From assembly GCF_040807025.1 (NCBI RefSeq), contig NC_090947.1:1178001-1242000 (forward strand): DNA of 64,000 bases. The letters run 5' to 3'. Of the stretch, positions 34,601 through 47,004 are shown one piece after another. Every line of letters begins with the position of its first letter. Position 1 is the first letter of the stretch. The notes beneath the pieces are model-generated. The model was not told where the DNA came from, made no database searches, and saw only the letters and a program-made list of their open reading frames with translations. A program made the position numbers and the translations under genes. This stretch comes from Struthio camelus. Taxonomy: Eukaryota; Chordata; Aves; Struthioniformes; Struthionidae.

Positions 34601-37600
34601 TGCAACCTTTGGTTCGTGTAGATGTTGCAGGTGCCACAGAAAACTAGCCTATGCTCCTTGCCTGTCAGCAATGAAAATAATGACTAGAGCTAGCTGTTAT
34701 GGGGCACAAGCATTTCAGAGGGCACCTGAACCAGAAATGCCAGTAAAGATTAAAGCTCAGGTTCTATAAGTCTGAGCTGCTAAGGCCAATGAACAGCTCA
34801 AGTTCCAGTTTCAATATCATACTGATTTAAGGATCCTTCTTTCAGGAGAAACTTGTTTCCAGAACCAGTAGCTGCTTTCTCACTGCCCAAAGTTCAAGCT
34901 TCCATGTTCCACGGGAACCCAGCGTGATGGACAGACACATCCAAATGGCACTGTAAACATCAGTTTATGTCCAGCAAACCTGAGACTCAGCTGAAGGGAA
35001 AGCCTGGCTGACCTCAGGCTTTCTCAGACTAAAGCCACCGGTGCCCCTTCACTGTCCTCACCAGTGCCTCCTGCGGTAACTCCATTACCTCAGATTTTCC
35101 ACTCTCCTGGGAGTCCTAGCTCTGATATTGGAGTGTTGATTATGCAACACAGTGAGGGACTATACCAGCTTGAAATGCGTCTCCAGTTGGAAAATAGTCT
35201 AATTCAACACCCAAGGTCAGAAAAAAGATTTCACCGACTTCAGCAAGAACTGGATCAGGCTTCAATTCTTGGGCATAGGAAGCACATCACTTCTGTGACC
35301 CGAGACATGGGCTGAGGGATGCTACCACATGATGTGCTGATTTTAAATCTTCTTAGATTTTCCATGTTCTTTTCTGGAATCATTGTCATAACACAGGCCA
35401 AAAAACCAAGACTTGTAGACAGGACTTTATCAGTAGGTCCAGGCAATAAATAACACATTTATTCTTCACATGGTGGTCTTGTTCACAACCAGAACCCTTC
35501 TGTTCATAGGAACTGAATGCTTTGATTATAGAGAAATCAGCTCAGGCAAAAAAATACACTCTTTGGCTGCAAAAAAAAGCAATGCACTGCTTTCAAAAAG
35601 TTTCTACAGAAATCACATATTTCTACAGAACACCCAGAAGTGAGCCAAACATTTAAAGGAAAAAATTTCAGCAATGGAGAAGTTATCTATACACTGCACA
35701 AGAGCAGGGGAAAGCAGCTGCCAGCTTATTGCTCCAGTCCAGCTGCATGATCTTTGCACCCTTTTGATACTTCTTTGAGTAGATTACAGCAAACACGAGC
35801 CATTTGCCTTCTCTCATCTCCCTCAGAGCTAAAAGACTGATGGGCTCCTGAATGGCTCCTCATTTGCCTGCCAACATCCTCTTTCAGAAAGCAGTGTGGA
35901 AGCCTTTTCCTGTCCCTTATCCATGAAAGGAGCCTAGCAGGCGCTTTGTTTTCCTCCTAGAGTCCTTAAAAACTTTTCAGTAGATGCTTGCCAAAACCTG
36001 ACAGCATCCTGCTGACATGCTGAGATGATTGCTTATCACGTTGATCGGAAGAACCTCTGCTTTTATCTTGTTCTTCCCCAGTTCTTCCCACAGCCATGTG
36101 CCTCCTCTGGTCTTCACTGCACACTGTGTAGGTCAGGCTCCAGCTCTTCACTTGGGGTTTCTGCAATAGTGACGGTCCACAACTACAGCTCTTAGATCCT
36201 ACCAATATACATTTGAAAGAGATTGCTAGCTCAGCTGAGGCTCCCAGCTGGCAGTGACACCAGAAAAGAGGCTGCAAAGTACCAAGCCTTCAGGCAGAAC
36301 GAGACTTGTGAATTCCTCATTCCCAGGAAAGGCTGGTTTGAGGACTTTAACACAGCGAGTGAACTTGGTCCCTTATGAATGGGACTTCGCAAGCTCCTTC
36401 CCATCAGTTCATTAAATTCCTATTCCCTTTCTTAAGGTATCTTCCTGGGGAGAGTGAAAAGGTCCGTGTGAAACCACCATCTGGCAGTTCAGTCCTAGTT
36501 TCATTTAAGCACGTGCTTCATTTCCACCAAAGCACGTGGAGTGGAAGCAAAAAACACTGGGTTTTCAGTGCCTTGCTGAATTATGGCCTTAAAAGAAAGA
36601 CCAGTTATATTTTCAATCCAGTGCTCTGGGTGAGCAAAAAGACTTCCCTTCTGCTAAATTATCCTCAACCTAGGTAATCCACGGTAGCCAGGGAATAACA
36701 CAGACAAGTGAGACAGAGCTGCAGGGAGGCTGACCTAGGTGTGAAAGCAAGAGATAGGGTGTCACATGCTAGTGCTATTCCCCCAGACACTCCAAACCTA
36801 GCCAATGCAATAAACTAGCAGCAGGCACAACCCTTTTCCAGCTCAGGTCGTGACACCACTTTATCTGCCCTAAAGCTCTTCATAAGGCAGGAAAGTTTTT
36901 TCCATAGGCCTGCTCAAACACATGATATTGTAAAGCTGCACATCTGTATCACGCGGAGGGAATCTGGATCCCACATGCTGTGCTTCTCTGCAACTAGATC
37001 CTTTCTTTCTCGAGGCCAGAAAGGAGTATTCAGTATTCCTTCTTCTTCCTGGTGTTGTAGCCTCAGTCTTTGCAGCGCAGGCACCTCTCTCACTTTGGTG
37101 ATGCACACAGCCTTGAGGGTGTTCCAGCACTGCTCGCTGGCGTTCTCTTCTCCGTGCCTTCCAGAGGGATCAGGCCCAGTGCTTAGCTACTGTGAGCTGG
37201 TAGTTGATAGCAGCAGATCAAATGGCTGCCATGCTCTCCTTCACAGCTTATCTACCAGGCCCTGGGCAAGGAAAATATCGATAACCACAATGACGTCTGT
37301 GCTCTCATCACCAGATAGTCGCCCGCTCCTGGCCAGAATGATCCCTAATGATTCCCTGGAGTATCCTGGGTAACGTGCTCCAGTAAGAGACATTTGAAAT
37401 ACATAATATGACTATACAGAGCTGATTTCTTCTGGTGTGACTCTATGGCCTCCCCTTTTGGATGCTTTCCATCTGTGTAGGGATGTGAGGCAAAGGGAAG
37501 TAAAAATCCCAGCCATAAATGGAAAGATTTGCAAGGAATGGGGTAAGATCAGCTGCCAAGTTACAGTTACTGCAGTATGACTAAGCAGCAAAAGCAGCAC

Positions 37601-38321
37601 ATGACACTGTACTTTCTGTAAGCTGCTGTTGTTTCACAAAGACAAAAAACATGCAGCACTACCTCACTCCTTCATCATCCTTAACTACAACATGTTGATC
37701 ATGATCACAAAGACACTGGGAGCTTGTGAGCCACGGGGTGCATCACTCCTTATATCAGACTGTTGGTGCTCTGCAGCAGGGGTGGTCCCGAATCCAGCAC
37801 GATTACCTCAGAACAAGACAGGAATCATTTTACAAACCATAAACATTTCCCAGCGCTTTCTCCTACTTCCTGATTCCCTTCCGAGCCAAAGGGATAGGAT
37901 GCAATAAAGAGGGGATAAGGTCCCTCTTAATTTACTCTTCGTCATGTAGGGCCTCTCGTGACTACAGAATGCTTTCCGCTGAAATTACAGTTAGCCCAAG
38001 ACCTGGGCAGAGACAGAGCAGATGGCTTTCTGTTGGGTCTGGCTGAAATGGGGACCAGCTACCCTTGCCTTCACACTGACACAAGGCAGCAAATATAATT
38101 TGTGTCTTGTAGGAGTATCTTTAGAGGGAAATCTTGTTCCATGCATGGAAGCGAACATCATGATAAGGTGAAATATCTAGGAATGCTCTATTTCAAATTC
38201 TCAGTAGGTTCTCATTACCCTGGATTTCCTTTTCTGAAAAATCAGCTTCTTTGGCTACACATAGTCTTCACTTGCTTATATCCACTCAGAACACTGCTGC
38301 AGTGAACCTGACACTTCGGCA

Positions 38322-38325
<4 letters not shown>

Positions 38326-38352
<27 letters not shown>
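38326..38352. repeat. Poly-T run of 27
   Basis: Uninterrupted T homopolymer. It could be the A-tail of a minus-strand retroposed sequence, but no retroposed body is recognisable beside it. Confidence 0.85.
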
Positions 38353-41300
38353 CATCTTACTGCTGGTCTTCATCCTCTACTTACTTTCCTTTCCATAGTG
38401 CTTCCCTAGCTTATTCCTTTCTATCTATGCTGTCTTCATCGGTGTTGAGAGGTTGATTTCAGGTGGTCCACGATTCCAGCCTCTATAACCCACTTGTCAG
38501 ATTTTCAGATGCTCTCTTTTGTTCAGCGGGCACATTTCATGTACGACTTCTACCATAAGGTGACCGCAGTCCATGATGAGGACTCCTAGGTCCTGCTGCA
38601 GTATAGAGAATTAATAAAACTGAAATCAGTAAAAATGCAATGTTATCAGATATATCAATTGGAAGTATATATGAATTAGAACTTATGACATCACATTGGT
38701 CAAATTTAAAGCCAGGACTGATGTCTGTTTCATGACATAGGCCTAATTCTTGCAGTAAACAATCCAGGTTTGGAATGATGTTGAACAGAAATGTACAGAT
38801 AGGAATAACTGTTTGCAAATCAGCAGGGGGTTTCTTACAATATCCTATTAAAATCACTTGTTTTCTAAGTTTCATTAATACACCAGTAAAAACTATTAGG
38901 CATTTACTCATTGAATGATTTTTACATATGAGACCCCATTTCAAAGATTTTAATAGAATAAAAATATTTTTTTGATTGTTTTAATGCAAATTTCCTGGAA
39001 AATATGTCCAATGTAACACATCATTTTTACTAATGGAACACATATATCCTTTCAAATGGATAACAAACAGTTACTAGTTTAAGATCGATAGGAAAATAGT
39101 GTTTGTGGGTCAGCTGAGCACTTTAATTCCAATATCACAAATTTACAGTGAACACATGCTTTTAATTTGGCTAACAAAACCAACAGAGTGCAAGAAAGCG
39201 GAGACAGCAGTTGCAGGCTGGATTCATGCATCTGAGCTCATGGGAAATCTGGCCATAAGACAAAAATACAGAGTAACACTTTATAAAAGCTGAAGGGCAG
39301 CGTCTGCTCTTGGGATCACGTCTGTAATATAGCCATGCACTCCTGAAACAGTCACCACAACCTCCTTTATAACTCACAGAAAGAGATGGGCCCTTGTGGG
39401 GACCAATTTGTTACCTCCTAGCATGCTAGATGAGGTTCCAGTTAATTTCACTGCAGAAATGCTTATTTCTTATCCCTGTTATGACGGAGTCCTAAATAAT
39501 TAGCTTACACTAAGGTGTCTGCATTGAAGATAGGAGCTATAGGAGACGAATCCCACCACAAGTGATTATAAATGAAGGCATCTGACCTGGCAATGATGTA
39601 CAGCATTTAGGCAATATAGCATCTCAGTAAGGCATTTCTGTGTTCCTGCACGAGGCACAGAGGACAGATTAGACCCAGTCATCAGAAAGCATTAAGCCAG
39701 AGGTGTCTCTGAACCAGACCTTAACTTTGTTATGCATCATTGCCTTTGGCCTATGTCACCCGCCACTCAGGATGTTTCTCCCAGAGTCTCTTGCACAAGA
39801 GGAAAAGCTTCACTTCCTACCTCTACCACAGCCCTGAGGAATGGTCTTGGGCAAATTCTTTTTCTTTGCTCTGCAATTCCCCACCTGCAAAACAGCTCCC
39901 ATAATATTTTTCCAGCTCTTTTTCTTACACAGTAACCCACCATACATCATAAGCAATAAGTATTATACAGACATCTTTGCTAACCACACTGTTTTCAGTA
40001 TTCTCTGGCTTTACATAGACACGAGGCACAACACATACCAGACACCGATCTTCTGATTTTAAAGCAGGAGTGTTTGCATTGCCTGATGCCTCCCTGACTA
40101 CATGGAGAGTCTTGAGTTTTGAGCTTTCTGACATGGTTATTTCCATCCTTGTTATGCAGGCCATACACTGGTATATTACAATTTTTCATACCAAATTGCC
40201 TTCTCTTGTGAATTCCCTTCCCTAGTCCAAAGAGGATACAGAAAAGCCGTCTAGTTAGCACACTTTCTACTGTGGATGTTTGAGTGATAACTCAATTGCA
40301 GTCTGTTTACCAGCCAGACTGAGTCTACCAGAGCACCCAGCCAGCAGCCTGTCATCAACTGGGAAGCTTGTTTCCACCGCATCATCCTGAACGACATAGC
40401 TCTTGAGACGTGGTGATGCCTCTATTCTGCTTAAAGAAAACCATCGTCGCGTATAACTGAATGGATATTCGGTTACGCAGCATGTATCAGAGCGGTCTTT
40501 CTTGGCCATGCCTTGCCTTGTCACAGCCATCAGGGGCTTCCCAGACCCTATATACATATGGCATGTTGAGCCCAGGGTATCCGGAATTTTCAGAAAAGCC
40601 CAAATCCTCACGTGACTATGAAGAATGGAACAGTTCCAGTTGGGTTTGATAGCATTGAATTCTCAGCTCCCATGAGCTTGCATATGAGCCAGCAAGATAG
40701 CCAGGTTGCATAGCAAGCAGGATAGAATGGGCTAGATCATGAGATATCAGCTGAAACTGCAGGGACCCTGAGACTCTTGGCCAAATCACACAAATGCCTG
40801 TTGATCTTTCATCTCTGCTCAATGGAAAATCTTCCTGCTTGTCCTCTAGCATCTCTCTAAGTAAGCATGAGCAGTAAGTTAATGCTGCTAGATAGGAGCT
40901 ACACATAACCTCCAGGCACGTACAGAGCCCTGAGGTGCACAAGGCCTCAGAGCAATACTGCCCTTGATTACACACAGCCCTCCTCCTGCACTGGCAGAGT
41001 GCATGGCCTTCCAATACCCAGAACAGGTCTTCACGGCGTAGAAGGGGGCCTGTAAGACCCAAGAACATCACACAGAGACATTACACTTACACAGGACTAG
41101 TCTGCAATCTGCCTTGCTTTGCATTGGGATCTCAGTCCTTGTTCTCAAGGCCACTAAAATCAGGAGCAATTTCCTGTGCAAGCTAGCCTGGTATTACTAA
41201 CTCTCTGCACCTGGAGGGGGGCTTGAGAGAGGGGCTGGTCATTTTATTTGGTTAAGTAATATTCAATGCCTTTGGATGGTGGAGGCAAGGGAGATATATG

Positions 41301-43788
41301 TGCTATACTGGGTGTAAAGCATGTGCAACACTTTGGGTAGGAACTGTTCAGTCAAATATACTGCGTGGTTTGCCAGTTTTGCATAGTAAATGACAATTTC
41401 AGCAGGACCCCACTGTGTCCTGAGAGATGGAATTAGGTTAGCATACCAGGATGCTCTTAGGAAGGCTGGTTTTGAATGCAATAATCTGCCACATCTTCTC
41501 ATTTCCTCTGAATGCCAGACACTTTTTGATACACTTTTCAGAGAGGCTGTAGAGATCCAGATGGGACTCATCCAGTGGCTGTCAGCTGTCTCTTGTTAAA
41601 TATGTGCCCAGCACTTCCACATTAGGCCCTCAGAAGTAGAGGAACTGCAGTTTGCTACAAATATCTTGATCTTCATCTGGGACAGCCTTGTCTGGGAAAA
41701 TCAGAAATGCAACATTCTGTTTTTACAAGCTGCCTTTGAAAATCTCAGGTACTTCAGATCCCATGCAAAACGCCATATGTAATTGTGTTTAGCCCTCGCA
41801 TTAACCATTGTCTAATTTTAGATACGGAAATAATTTTATAGCCAGAGGTAACATCAGAAATCCTGAATCCTCAGAAACATGCTGAGCGAAGCTATCCCAT
41901 TTATACAGAAATAAACATGATTCAGATGAAGGAGCAGCTGCTTTGATGCTCTTGAGGGTTTGGGATCTTTAGTGCAAGAGAGGGATTTGCAGGGATTTCA
42001 GAAGCTATAGACAGGCACTTTGAGCTAATGTCCATGTTTATAAAGGTCTGAACTGCTTTCTAGAACTGAGCCAGGAAAGAAACACCAGCCAGGATCTGAC
42101 AGATACGTCTTTTCTCCAAACTTAGGAGCAATGAGAAACTGTGAGTTCTAGATGCTGAACTTGCGCTCTCAGGAGAAATACCAGGAAAAATACCAGTTGA
42201 AGGGTACTGGATTTGGCTGTCACAGTGAAAGGAAAGAGAGCTAGAGGAAAACTCTAGGAGCAACCTTTAGATCATGCTACACTACGTTTGTGCTATGCGG
42301 AAAACCCTCCTTTTAAAAATGGGGTGCTCCAGACCTACAGGGTACCCACACTGCCTGCAGCCTATCCTGCCACAGCCTCTCCCCATCAGCTTTGTCAGGC
42401 CAGGACAGACACCGCGGCAGGGGCAGCACACACAAAGCTGAGGGTGCAGGCCACACAACATGGGATGAGGCATTTGCTCTCTGATTTTACAAAGTGTGGT
42501 TCAATCTGACCTCAAGAAATCAGGGAACGCATTTGTGCGATTGCAGAAATTCCTTTCTGATTTACAGCAGCATCTGGGGTTTAAGGCTCCAGAAGGAGTC
42601 AATCCCTCAATTTTATCACAGGAATAGCTTGTTTCTGGAAAGCTGTAGGAACATCAAAGAGCCATTACCCCCACATACAGAGCAAGGAAGGATTAACAAA
42701 AAAACTATGAAAAACCCTCTATATGAAATGCATATGTCTGCTTTGGACTTCCTTATGCAGAGCCAGCATTCTTTATTTTATTTGCCCTAAGGTATCAGAG
42801 TATAAATTTGAGTGCTTATGAAGGCCAAGTCCTGGTTAAGTGCCTGTAATTACTGCGAGGCTTTGGGGCTCTCACATGCCAGTGTAAAAGCTTTTGTAGA
42901 TACATATATTTTGTTCCATATCATGCAGACTTCCTCCTCTTTGCAGAGGCTTTTGGGGCTATTGGCAGCGATGCGTCATGCTGTAGCAGACTTCAGTCCT
43001 TTCCCCATGACACACAGCCACAGCATGAGACCCCTGCCTTCATGGGAAGGAAAGGAGACACTGCTAATTGCAGAGCTTAATTTCAAAAACTGGCAGTGAT
43101 CTAAATTAGATCTAAGTGACCAGGAGCACAACGTCCACTGCAAGTGATTGTGTTTAATCCCCAGTTTTTGCGCTCTTCCATCCCTGTGTGATGCTGCAGC
43201 AGACAGATACATCTGCACATCACAGATCACATTCTTGTGCATGTCCATGTGTGGTGCAAAACACAAGGTTTGGCGGACTGTTTCTCATCCTCCACTGTAT
43301 TGTGTGGAAGGATGCCTTTAATTTGCTTTTCTCAAGAATCTTTCTTGTCCTTGCCCCTGCAACTGGGAGCATTCTTAGGCCTGTATTTTCAGGATACCAG
43401 GTCAGATTTCAACTTTCAGTTTAGGAAATGATTTGTTGCTCAGTGGTATAAACTTGTTATTGAAGACGGCTAACTGAGCATGTTCTGCTAATCCACATGT
43501 AAACCAGAGATTGCTTTGCATAGCTTGTTTGTTAATTGTTTCAAATCTGCCTTTATACAGACAATTTGTGCTTTAAACCCTTTCTAGTCTCTAAGACAAC
43601 TGCGCAAAACAAATATGTCGAGGTTCTCACTCTTTGTTGCAAAAAGTACAGTTTGGGTTCATTAAACCATACTTCTAACACTGCAGGAGTCAGAAAGGTC
43701 TTTTGTTGTCCAATAAAACTTTATTTTGAGTCAGATGCAGACTCTGTGCTGGCATGGGGGAATTGTTCCCTACTGACAAACATTCATA

Positions 43789-43830
43789 GACTCACAGATT
43801 TGGTGGGGAGGGACCTTTATGGTTAAAGGT
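43789..43830 (-). mobile_element. Possible short CR1 3' tail remnant
   Basis: The plus strand reads ATAGACTCACAGATTTGG and then GGGAGGGACCTTTATGG. This resembles the reversed CR1 terminus (ACAGAATCACAGAATGG... GGGACCTCTGGAG). It is only about 40 bp and diverged, so the call is tentative. Confidence 0.35.
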
Positions 43831-43868
43831 CTCAACATTAAGTAATCCTTGTGTAACTAACTTCTGGG

Positions 43869-43919
43869 CCAATCAGAAAAGAAAGAGCGACCAAACAGAC
43901 TTTTTAAGCGTATATAAAA
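43869..43919 (+). promoter_or_regulatory. CCAAT box and TATA box arrangement
   Basis: GGCCAATCAG (CCAAT at 43869-43873) is followed about 40 bp later by TATATAAAA (43911-43919) on the plus strand. This spacing is found in RNA polymerase II promoters and in vertebrate LTRs. No open frame or known gene follows; the 3' end of the large CR1 begins about 60 bp downstream. It may be an LTR remnant or a chance match. Confidence 0.3.
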
Positions 43920-44064
43920 ATAACCCCAAGCAGAGCCAGGACCGAGGGGGAAGGACATCCACTGCCATGAAACTCTGTCACAGTTACAGAATCCCAGAAT
44001 GGTTGAGGTTGGCAGGGACTTCTGGAGATCATCTAGTCCAACCTCCCTGCTCAAGCAGGCTCCT

Positions 44065-46999
44065 CTACAGCATATTTCCCAGGATCGCACCCAGGCAGGT
44101 TTTGAATATCTCCAGGGAAGGAGACTCCACAAGTTCTCTGGGCAACCTGTTCCAGTGCTCTGTCACCCTCACAGGAAACAAGTTTTTCCTCATGTTCAAA
44201 TGGAACTGCCTGTGGTTCGGTTTCTGCCCATTGCCTCTTGTCCTGTCACTTGGCACCATGGAGAAGAGACTGGCCTCATCCTCTCGACACCCCCCCCCCC
44301 TTCAGATACTTGTAGACATTGATGAGATCGCCTCTCAGTCTTCTCTTCTCCAGACTAAACAGGCCCAGCTCCCTCAGCCTTTCTTCAAAGGAGAGATGCT
44401 CCCACCCCCTCAGCATTTTTGTAGCCCTCTGTTGGACTCTCTCCAGGAGTGCCATGTGTCTCTTGTCCTGGGGAGCCCAGAACTGGACACAGTACTCCAG
44501 GTGAGGCCTCCCCAGGGCTGAGGAGAGGGGCAGGATCACCTCCCTCCACCTGCTGGCAACACTCTGCCTCATGCACCCCAGGAGACCATTGGCCTTCTTG
44601 GCCACTAGGGCACACTGCTGGCTCACGGTCAACTTGTTGTCCACCAGCACACCCAGGTCCTTCTCTGCAGAGCTCCCTTCCAGCAGGTCAGCCCCCAGCC
44701 TGTACTGGTGCATGGGGTTATTCCTCCCCTGGTGCAGGACCCTGCACTTCCCTTTGTTGAATTTTATGAGGTTCCCCTCTGCCCATTTCTCCAGCCTGTC
44801 CAGGTCCCTCTGAGTGGCAGCACAGTCTTCTGGTGTGTTAGCCTCTCCCCCCAGTTTAGTATCATCAGCAAACTTGCTGAGGGTGCACTCTGCCCCTTCC
44901 TCAAGGTCATTGATGAATACGTTGAACAAGACTGGACCCAGGACGGACCCCTGGGGGACACCACTAGCCACAGGCCTCCAACTTGACTCTGCGCCATTCA
45001 CCACAACCCTCTGAGCTCGGCCATCCAGCCAGTTCTCAAGCCACCTCACTGTCCACTCGTCTAGCCCACACTTCCTGAGCTTACCTAGGAGGATGTGATG
45101 GGAGACAGTGTCAAAAGCCTTGCTGAAGTCCAGGTAGACAACATCCACTGCTCTGCCCTCATCTACCCAGCCAGTCATTCCATCATAGAAGGCTATCAGA
45201 TTGGTCAAGCATGATTTCCCTTTGGTGAATCCATGCTGACTCCTCCTGATCACCTTCTTGTCCTCCACATGCTTAGTGATGACCTCCAGGAGGAGCTGTT
45301 CCATCACCTTTCCAGGGATGGAGGTGAGGCTGACAGGCCTGTAGTTTCCTGGCTTCTCCTTCTTGCCCTTTTTGAAGACTGGGGTGACATTGGCTTGTTT
45401 CCAGTCCTCAGGCACCTCTCCTGATCTCCAGGACCTTTCAGAGATGATGGAGAGTGGCCTAGCAATAACATCCGCCAGCTCTCTCAGCACTCGTGGGTGC
45501 ATCCCATCAGGGCCCATGGATTTATGGATGTCAAGTTTGGACAAAAGATCTCTAACCCGATCCTCTTCCACCAAGGGAGAGTCTTCCTTTCTCCAGACTT
45601 CCTCTCTTGTTTCCAAGGTCTGGAATTCCTGAGGACTGGCCTTAGTAAAGACTGAAGCAAAGAAGGCATTCAGTAACTCTGCCTTCTCTGTATCCTTCGT
45701 TATCAGGGCACCCACCCCATTCAGCAGTGGGCCCACATTTTCCCTAGTCTTCCTTTTGCTATTGATGTATTTGAGGAAGCCCTTCTTGTTGTCCTTGACA
45801 TCCCTTGCCAGATTTAATTCCAACTGGGCCTTAGCCTTCCTTGTCGCATCCCTGCACGCTCTGACAATGTCCCTGTATTCCTCCCAAGTGGCCTGTCCCC
45901 TTTTCCACATTCTGTACACTTCCTTCTTCTGCTGGAGTTTGGCCAGGAGTTCCTTGCTCATCCATGCAGGTCCCCTGCCCGCTTTGCTCGACTTCTTACT
46001 CAGAGGGATGCACTGATCTTGAGCCTGGAGGAAGTGACGCTTGAATATTAACCAGCTTTCTTGGACCCCTCTTCCTTCTACGGCCCTACCCCGTGAGATT
46101 CCCCTAAGTAGGTCCCTGAAGAGGCCAAAGTCAGCTCTCCTGAAGTCCAGCGTTGCAATCCTACTCATTGCCCTGCTCCCTCCTCGTAGGATCCTGAACT
46201 CCACCATCTCATGGTCACTGCAGCCAAGGCTGCCCCCAACCTTCACCTCTCCAACTAGACCTTCTTTGTTTGTTAGTACAAGGTCTAGCATTGCACCTTT
46301 CCTCGTTGGCATCTCCACCACCTGAGTCAAGAAACTATCATCAATGCTTTGCAGGAACCTCTTTGACTGTTTGTGCCTAGCTGTGCTGTCTTGCCAACAG
46401 ATGTCAGGGTGGTTGAAGTCTCCCATGAGAGCCAGGGCCTGTGATTGTGAGGCTACTTCCAGCTGTCTATAGAAAGCCTCATTGATGACTTCCTTCTGAT
46501 CAGGTGGCCTGTAGTAAACCCCCACAACAGTGTCACCCATGTTACCCTGCCCTTTAATCCTTACCCATAAGCTCTCAATTTGCTCCTCATCCACCCCGAG
46601 GCAGAGCTCCATACATTCTAGTTGCTCCCTCACATAAAGGGCAACTCCACCACCTCACCTTCCTGGCCTGTCTTTCCTAAAAAGCACGTAGCCATCCATG
46701 ACAGCATCCCAGTCATGTGAACTATCCCACCATGTCTCTGTAACTGCAATGAGATCATGGCCCTGCGACCGCACACAGATCTCTAACTCTTCCTGCTTAT
46801 TCCCCATGCTGTGCGCATTGGTATACAGGCATTTCAGAGAGCCAGTCAAGCACGCAAGCTCCCCAGGAGAGGTGCAAGAGGATCCTCCATAACCATGTTC
46901 CATGCTGTCTCCCCTGGCTGTATGCACCCGCTGGAGGCATCCTGACTTGAGTGGCGTTTTACTGACTACCGTGTCACTATACCACTCCCCTTCCCCCAT
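44065..46999 (-). pseudogene. CR1 ORF2 (AP endonuclease-reverse transcriptase), two lesions
   Basis: Retrotransposon polyprotein of about 978 codons. The endonuclease shows LYTNAHSMGNKQEEL, TETWWDSS and [10 protein letters not shown]. The reverse transcriptase shows [53 protein letters not shown] and the catalytic FADDTKLGG near 44863. The reading is open except for an in-frame TGA at 46657-46655 between the endonuclease motifs (the frame continues unchanged on the other side) and an 11-G run (44290-44300, C on plus) that shifts the frame near the C-terminus. The final segment, [18 protein letters not shown] to LGAILGNML and TAG at 44067-44065, is readable in the shifted frame. The start is taken at MGEGEW (46999), just inside the ORF1 end; a more upstream ATG at 47056 is also open. 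Confidence 0.9.
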
Positions 47000-47004
47000 C
47001 TTGC

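Larger units (their letters stand above)
27561..43780. other. Intergenic, no gene recognised
   Basis: About 16 kb in which no open frame exceeds roughly 140 codons and none has a recognised domain. I noted a poly-T run at 31595-31608 and a 27-nt poly-T at 38326-38352. The rest looks like unique non-coding DNA. Distal regulatory elements for the flanking collagen genes may lie here, but none can be identified without comparative data. Confidence 0.55.

Noticed and set aside
34350..34769. 139-codon plus-strand open frame in the intergenic region
   Set aside because: No domain, no collagen relation, no splice context and unremarkable composition; most likely a chance frame.
36870..37375. Overlapping open frames on both strands, including a minus-strand stretch reading GDESTDVIVVIDIF and QGLVDKL
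   Set aside because: The frames are short, interrupted by stops and match no family I recognise. Such runs are expected by chance in this much DNA.
38326..38352. 27-nt poly-T read as the tail of a processed pseudogene on the minus strand
   Set aside because: No gene-like body or target-site duplication was recognised beside it, so it is listed only as a homopolymer.
44449..44760. Plus-strand open frames across 44-48 kb
   Set aside because: They are antisense shadows of the CR1 ORF2 and ORF1 reading frames.
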